From Bacteroides sp. OF04-15BH (GTDB lineage: Bacteria; Bacteroidota; Bacteroidia; Bacteroidales; Bacteroidaceae): a stretch of DNA of 11,541 nucleotides. Made by a program: the position numbers and the translations under genes. Below the pieces are notes generated by a model. That model was given only the letters and a program-made list of their open reading frames with translations, made no database searches and had not been told where the DNA came from. The stretch spans positions 14,699 through 26,239 of the forward strand of contig NZ_QUEM01000040.1 of NCBI RefSeq assembly GCF_003477995.1. The letters run 5' to 3'. Below are positions 6,344 to 11,541 of the stretch, piece by piece; position 1 is the first letter of the stretch, and each line of letters starts with the position of its first letter.

Positions 6344-6435
6344 GGTTCAGAGTAATGGATTGTTCTTCGATACCGGATTACACTCATACTTTGGATTTAG
6401 TGGTGGCACTCGGAGGGATACCGAGTGCCTTTTTT
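6344..6435 (+). ncRNA. rteR: Small RNA downstream of exc, RteR-like (alternatively an attenuated leader)
   Basis: The predicted start near 6344 and the terminator ending at 6435 define a transcript of about 92 bases, directly downstream of exc. In CTnDOT a separately transcribed RNA of about 90 nt, RteR, lies downstream of exc and lowers expression of the transfer genes (family knowledge, from memory). Position, own promoter, size and terminator all fit. The sequence is not compared with RteR here, so the name is by context. The alternative is a leader whose terminator controls read-through into the DUF1896 and methylase-helicase genes. Both may be true. A short open frame runs through it but shows no protein-like features. 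Confidence 0.65.
6405..6435 (+). terminator. Strong intrinsic terminator
   Basis: A perfect 9-bp stem, GGCACTCGG (6405-6413) with CCGAGTGCC (6421-6429), loop AGGGATA, then six T (6430-6435). It stands 55 bases before the DUF1896 start and about 60 bases after the predicted transcription start. It ends the small RNA or attenuates the following operon. Confidence 0.88.
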
Positions 6436-6489
6436 CTTCCTTCCTCAAATATGATTATCCCATTCATTCATCCACTAAATTCCAAAGTA

Positions 6490-6942
6490 ATGAACAACAA
6501 GAAGAAAAACGAAGGTCAGACCGACTTTTCCTATTACGGTCTGTACCTGCTTGACTACCTCCGCAACAACCGGTTTGAACAGGCAACCGATACCGCCTTT
6601 ATCCGTGAGCGTGCCGACCGCGCCGCCGATACGTATGAGCGGGCACGGCTTGACGGCTATCCTGCCGAGGGTGCACAGGAACTGGCAATGAACATCCTGC
6701 TGCGCGGGCTTCACTACTCCAAGCATGCCATCCTCCGCGAAGTCGTGGAAAGCGAGTTTGCCGATGATGTGCCGGAGGATAAGCAGGATGGCTTCATTGC
6801 CGGACTGCTTCCGCTCGTCGATGCGGTGTTCTCCATTTACGACCTCTCGGACGACAACTTCGCCCTGTCGCCCGACTACGACCTGCTGCGCACGGAGCTG
6901 ACGGGAGCCGTCGTACTTTACATCGAAGAGTATGGCATTTAA
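6490..6942 (+). CDS. DUF1896 family protein
   Basis: A 150-residue acidic soluble protein. The start at ATG 6490 ([10 protein letters not shown]) is chosen because the frame upstream passes through the terminator hairpin and looks non-coding. Features include [19 protein letters not shown] near the N-terminus, [20 protein letters not shown] in the middle and the conserved [20 protein letters not shown] segment; it ends VLYIEEYGI. This matches DUF1896, a small family found almost only in Bacteroidetes conjugative elements beside the large methylase-helicase. No enzyme motif is visible; function unknown. Its last 11 bases overlap the start of the methylase-helicase gene, so the two are translationally coupled and probably act together. 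No TAnnTTTG box lies between the terminator and this gene, so expression may depend on read-through or an undetected promoter. Confidence 0.88.
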   Translation: MNNKKKNEGQTDFSYYGLYLLDYLRNNRFEQATDTAFIRERADRAADTYERARLDGYPAEGAQELAMNILLRGLHYSKHAILREVVESEFADDVPEDKQDGFIAGLLPLVDAVFSIYDLSDDNFALSPDYDLLRTELTGAVVLYIEEYGI

Positions 6943-9900
6943 CCGCAAGCAGAGATTACGGGACAACATCGAGGCGATACGGACGGCATTCATCCTTGAC
7001 AGGGAACAGCGTACCCCCACTGCACGCGAAAGGCTGCTGCTGGAGCGTTACTGCGGCTTCGGAGGGCTGAAGTGCATACTGAACCCCGCCAAGGAACTGA
7101 CGGATGCCGTCCATTGGGCGAAATCAGACCTCGAACTGTTTGCCCCTACGGTGGAGCTGCACAGACTGGTGCGCGAGAACTGCCGTGACGAAATGGAATA
7201 CAAGCGGTACATGGACGCGATGAAGCAGTCCGTACTGACCGCCTTCTACACTCCGCCGGAAATAACCGATGCGATTGCCGACGTGCTGCACGGGCACGGC
7301 ATACGCCCCGACCGTGTGCTTGAACCCTCGGCAGGCGTGGGCGCATTCGTGGATGCGGTGCTGGGCTACAAGCCGGATGCCGATATAATGGCATTTGAAA
7401 AAGACCTGATGACGGGCAGGATTCTGAAACACCTGCATCCCGATCAGAAAGTGCGGGTGCAGGGATTCGAGAAGATAGAAAAGCCGTTTACCGGCTACTT
7501 CGACCTTGTCATCTCCAACATTCCGTTCGGTGATGTGGCGGTGTTTGACCCGGAGTTTACGGGCAGCCACGACCCTGCAAGGCGTTCCGCCGCGAAGACG
7601 ATACACAACTATTTCTTTCTGAAGAGCCTCGACACGGTGCGCGAGGGCGGTATTGTGGCGTTCATCACCTCGCAAGGGGTGCTGGATGCCCCGTCCAACG
7701 CGCCCATACGCGAGTATATGATGAGACATGCCAATCCGGTGGGTGTCGCACGCCTGCCGAACAATCTTTTCACGGACAACGCGGGTACGGAGGTGGGCAG
7801 TGACCTGATCATCCTGCAAAAGAACAGCGGAAAGAAACGGGAATTGTATGATTATGAGGAAATGTTCATACAGACAGGGAAGACCCCTATCGGCAGTTTC
7901 GAGAACGGATATGTCGGCAGCATCGGCATGATTCCCCATTCCGACCTGATAAGAAGTACAGACCCTTACGGGAAACCTGCCTATAAAATCATGCACCGGG
8001 GCGACATTGAACAGATGGCGGAGGACTTGCGGGAGCATTTAAGCATTGAAATGCTAAAGTTTGACAAGAAACTGTATGACAGGCACAGTCTTCATCCTGC
8101 GCAAAGTAAAAGCACGGAAGGTGAAATTGTTTCCACTCCCGAAATACAGCCGCATATTGAGAATGTAACGAACTCCGAAACGGTGGCAAAACCGGAAGAA
8201 GTAACGCCACAGTCCACAGACGAAAAGCCGGAGATAGAGCCACACCGCCCGATGAAGCATTCGGACGGTGTGCAGCTCTCCCTGCTTGACCTTTGGGGAA
8301 TGACCGAAGAAGTCAGCAAGGAGGAAACTTCCAAGAAGAAAAAGGCAGCGAAAAAGGAAAGTGCCGCAAAGCGTACCGAGTCCAAACCGAAAGTGCAGGT
8401 TACACCGAAGGTTACGAATATACCTCCGCATACCACCTCTGTTTCTCCGGCTGAAAAGAAAACGGACGAGAAAAAGGAAGTGGAGGAAGCGGATAAGCAA
8501 AGCGATCCAGACGACATCTATGCTTCCATTAATTGGGAAGACAATCCGCCCATCAACGGTTTCTATGAAATGATGATGGATATGACACCTGAAAAGCGCA
8601 AGGCTCTTCGGCAAGTGGCGGAACGGCACAGGCAGGAACAACCGAAAGCACCCACCGTACAACAGACGGAACACGATACGGAGGCAAAAAAGCAGGAGGA
8701 AGTCTTGGATATGAAACCGCGTCCCTATCACCGCACGCCTGAAATGCACCTGCGTGAAGGGTCGCTGGTGGCAAACAGGGCACGCGACATCGGGTATCTG
8801 AAAGACATCACTCCCTACGGTGCGACATTCCAGCCGCTCGGACTGACCGGTTATCAGAAAGAAAAGGCACTGCTGTATGTATCAGTCCGTGACGCATACG
8901 AGAGGCTGTACCGCTATGAATCGAACAGACACGAGGCAAATCCCCAGTGGCGTGAACACCTGAACACCTGCTACGATGAATTTGTCATGCGCTACGGCAA
9001 CCTCAATGCCAAGCAGAATGTGAAACTGGTGATGATGGATGCCGGCGGACGCGATGTCCTTTCGCTGGAACGTGCGGAGGGCGGCAGGTTTGTGAAGGCG
9101 GACATCTTTGAACGCCCCGTATCCTTCGGGGTGGAGTCCGCCGTGAATGCCGGGACACCGGAGGAAGCGCTTGCCGCATCGCTCAACCGGTTCGGAACGG
9201 TCGATCTCGATTATATGAGGGAGATAACCGACGGAACGGAGGAGGAACTGCTCCAAGCCCTGAAAGGGCGCATCTTCTACAACCCGCTCGTAACCGGTTA
9301 CGAAATCAAGGACAGGTTCATCGCCGGAAACGTGATAGAGAAGGCGGAACGAATCGAAAATTGGATAAATGCCAATCCCGAAAATGAACATATGCCTGAA
9401 GTGAAGGAGGCACTGGAAGCATTGAAAGAAGCCGAACCGCAGCGGATTGAGTTTGAAGACCTCGACTTCAACTTCGGTGAACGATGGATTCCCACGGGCG
9501 TGTACGCCTCGTATATGAGCCACCTGTTTGAAACGGACGTGAAGATCGCCTATTCCGCCAGCATGGACGAGTTCTCGGTGGCTTGCGGCTACCGTACCAT
9601 GAAAATCACGGACGAGTTTTTGGTAAAGGGCTATTACCGCCACTACGACGGTATGCACCTGCTGAAGCACGCCCTGCACAACACCTGCCCCGACATGATG
9701 AAGTCCATCGGCAAGGACGAACACGGCAACGACATCAAGGTGCGCGACAGCGAGGGCATACAGCTCGCCAACGCCAAGATTGACGAAATCCGGGGTGGGT
9801 TCTCCGAATGGTTGGAAGAGCAGTCTCCGCAGTTCAAGGAGAGGCTCGTGACGATGTATAACCGCAAGTTCAACTGTTTCGTGCGCCCGAAGTATGACGG

Positions 9901-11521
9901 AAGCCACCAGACCTTCCCCGACCTCAACCTGAAAGGGCTGGCAAGCCGGGGAATCAAGAGCATATATCCCTCGCAGAAGGACTGCGTATGGATGCTGAAA
10001 CAGAACGGAGGCGGGATCTGTGACCACGAGGTAGGAACCGGTAAAACGCTGATAATGTGTATTGCTGCGCATGAAATGAAGCGGTTGAAACTGGCTCACA
10101 AGCCGATGATTATCGGCTTGAAGGCGAATGTGGCGGAGATTGCAGCCACCTATCAGGCCGCCTATCCGAACGCCCGTATCCTGTATGCTTCGGAAAAGGA
10201 TTTCTCGACCGCCAACCGCGTGCGTTTCTTCAACAACATCAGGAACAACGACTACGACTGCGTTATCATGAGCCACGACCAGTTCGGGAAGATACCGCAA
10301 AGTCCGGAGCTGCAACAGCGCATCCTGCAGGCGGAGCTTGATACGGTGGAGGAAAATCTGGAAGTATTGCGTCAGCAGGGCAAAAATGTGTCGCGGGCGA
10401 TGCTGAAAGGGCTGGAGAAGCGCAAGCACAACCTTGAAGCGAAACTGGAAAAAGTGGAATACGCCATCAAGTCACGCACGGACGATGTGGCGGATTTCAA
10501 GCAGATGGGCATCGACCATATCTTCATAGACGAGAGCCACCAGTTCAAGAATCTTACGTTTAACACGCGGCACGACCGTGTGGCGGGATTGGGCAACAGC
10601 GAGGGTAGCCAGAAAGCCCTGAACATGCTCTTTGCCATCCGCACCATACAGGAGCGGACGGGAAAGGACTTGGGGGCGACGTTCCTGTCGGGCACGACCA
10701 TCAGCAACTCGCTGACGGAGCTGTACCTGCTGTTCAAGTACCTCCGCCCGAAGGAGCTGGAGAGGCAGGACATCCGCTGCTTCGATGCGTGGGCGGCGAT
10801 TTTCGCCAAGAAAACCACTGACTTCGAGTTCAACGTGACGAACAACATCGTGCAGAAGGAGCGTTTCCGCTACTTCATCAAGGTGCCGGAGCTTGCCGCC
10901 TTCTACAACGAAATCACCGACTACCGCACGGCGGAGGATGTGGGCGTGGACCGTCCGCACAAGAACGAGATACTGCACCACATACCGCCCACGCCCGACC
11001 AGGAGTATTTCATCAAGCAGTTGATGGAATTTGCCAAAACGGGCGATGCAACATTGCTGGGCAGACTGCCGCTGTCGGAAACGGAGGAGAAGGCGAAGAT
11101 GCTCATCGCCACCGATTACGCCCGCAAGATGGCACTGGATATGCGCATGATAGACCCGAACTACGAAGACCACCCCGACAACAAGGCGAGCCACTGCGCC
11201 AAGATGATAGCGGAGTATTACCACAGATACGACGCACAGAAAGGCACGCAGTTCGTATTCTCGGACTTGGGGACGTATCAGCCGGGTGAAGGGTGGAACG
11301 TGTACAGCGAGATCAAACGGAAGCTGACGGAGGACTACGGCATACCGGCAAGCGAGGTGCGCTTCATTCAGGAGTGCAAGACCGACAAGGCGCGCAAGGC
11401 GGTGATAGATGCCATGAACGCTGGAACGGTGCGTGTGCTGTTCGGTTCCACCTCCATGCTCGGAACGGGTGTGAACGCGCAGAAACGGTGCGTGGCGATC
11501 CATCATCTTGATACGCCGTGG
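6932..11521 (+). CDS. bmhA: Giant N6-adenine methylase / SNF2-type helicase fusion, 5' exon (interrupted at right edge)
   Basis: ATG 6932 overlaps the DUF1896 stop by 11 bases; the frame is open to the window end, with at least 1530 residues in family register. The N-terminal methylase domain has AFYTPPE (104-110), the SAM motif I EPSAGVG (131-137) and the catalytic-type motif NIPF (196-199, in place of NPPF/Y). Residues ~395-590 form a charged linker. The C-terminal helicase half has Walker A in DHEVGTGKT (1031-1039), a coiled-coil insertion (~1133-1181), the DEAH-type box DESH (1200-1203), and motif V (LGTGVNAQ, 1510-1517). Then HHLDTPW (1524-1530) normally leads into motif VI (RPSDxxQRxGR), which is absent here. 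Such proteins are standard cargo of Bacteroidales conjugative elements. In CTn341 the homologue is, as I recall, called bmhA and affects transfer; symbol given on that basis. Likely role: processing or protecting the excised DNA (inference). Confidence 0.88.
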
Positions 11522-11541
11522 GTGCGACATGAAGTCGCATA
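11522..11541 (+). mobile_element. 5' end of a group II intron (body beyond window)
   Basis: Directly after the TGG codon for W1530 the DNA reads GTGCGAC..., the 5' consensus of group II introns (GUGYG). It forms a stem GCGAC (11524-11528) with GTCGC (11534-11538) around ATGAA. This 5-bp stem and 5-base loop next to the 5' splice site resembles the start of the Ll.LtrB intron. The encoded residues (VRHEVA) do not fit helicase motif VI, which should follow DTPW. Sense orientation allows self-splicing to restore the helicase mRNA. Only 20 bases are visible, so the maturase/reverse transcriptase and domains V-VI are not seen. Confidence 0.7.

Noticed and set aside
6355..6489. N-terminal extension of the DUF1896 protein
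   Set aside because: It would translate through a perfect terminator hairpin and T-run; DUF1896 proteins start near MNNKKK, so the open frame is probably chance.
8882..10429. 515-codon open frame on the minus strand
   Set aside because: It lies wholly antisense to the methylase-helicase, which has clear motifs in frame; the product is rich in V, F, H and L without domains, as expected of a shadow of GC-rich coding DNA.
10472..11530. 352-codon open frame on the minus strand
   Set aside because: Antisense shadow of the helicase domain (the DEAH box and motif V are in the plus frame).
1..11541. CRISPR arrays, tRNA or rRNA genes, complete insertion sequences
   Set aside because: No regularly spaced repeats, no cloverleaf candidates noticed, no transposase frame other than the integrase; nothing to support these.

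Overview
The window is part of an integrative conjugative element (conjugative transposon) of the Bacteroidales CTnDOT/CTnERL/CTn341 family. Three things support this: the gene order matches the CTnDOT excision module, the promoters are Bacteroidetes-type (TAnnTTTG), and the families present (DUF3945/DUF4099, DUF1896, methylase-helicase) are typical of these elements. GC looks above 50% by eye, higher than usual for Bacteroides fragilis. The present host could therefore be a more GC-rich Bacteroidales, but the sequence does not name a genus.

Layout. (1) 1-693: the catalytic 3' end of a tyrosine-recombinase integrase, then a small RhuM-like gene 12 bases downstream, closed by a terminator. (2) 770-1409, minus strand: two small helix-turn-helix genes. 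(3) 1410-1695: a 286-base divergent control region with two perfect inverted repeats. (4) 1696-6187, plus strand: the excision operon, xis2c-like, xis2d-like, orf3 (DUF4099/DUF3945) and exc (topoisomerase III). (5) 6188-6489: a gene-free stretch with several inverted repeats, a good Bacteroidetes promoter and, about 90 bases later, a strong intrinsic terminator. The position and size fit the transfer-inhibiting small RNA RteR of CTnDOT. (6) 6490-6942: a DUF1896 gene, overlapped by 11 bases by (7) a very large N6-adenine-methylase/SNF2-type helicase gene that runs to the right edge.

The integrase and Xis/Exc genes would excise and re-integrate the element. The HTH proteins and inverted repeats would time this, and the small RNA and large methylase-helicase would act on the circular form and on transfer. 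The usual upstream regulators (RteA, RteB, RteC) and tetQ are not in the window.

The most notable signal is at the last 20 bases. The helicase reading frame follows its family up to the motif-VI approach (DTPW) and then departs abruptly. At that point the DNA reads GTGCG followed by a 5-bp stem with a 5-base loop, the signature of a group II intron 5' end. The helicase gene is therefore probably split by an intron whose body lies beyond the window.
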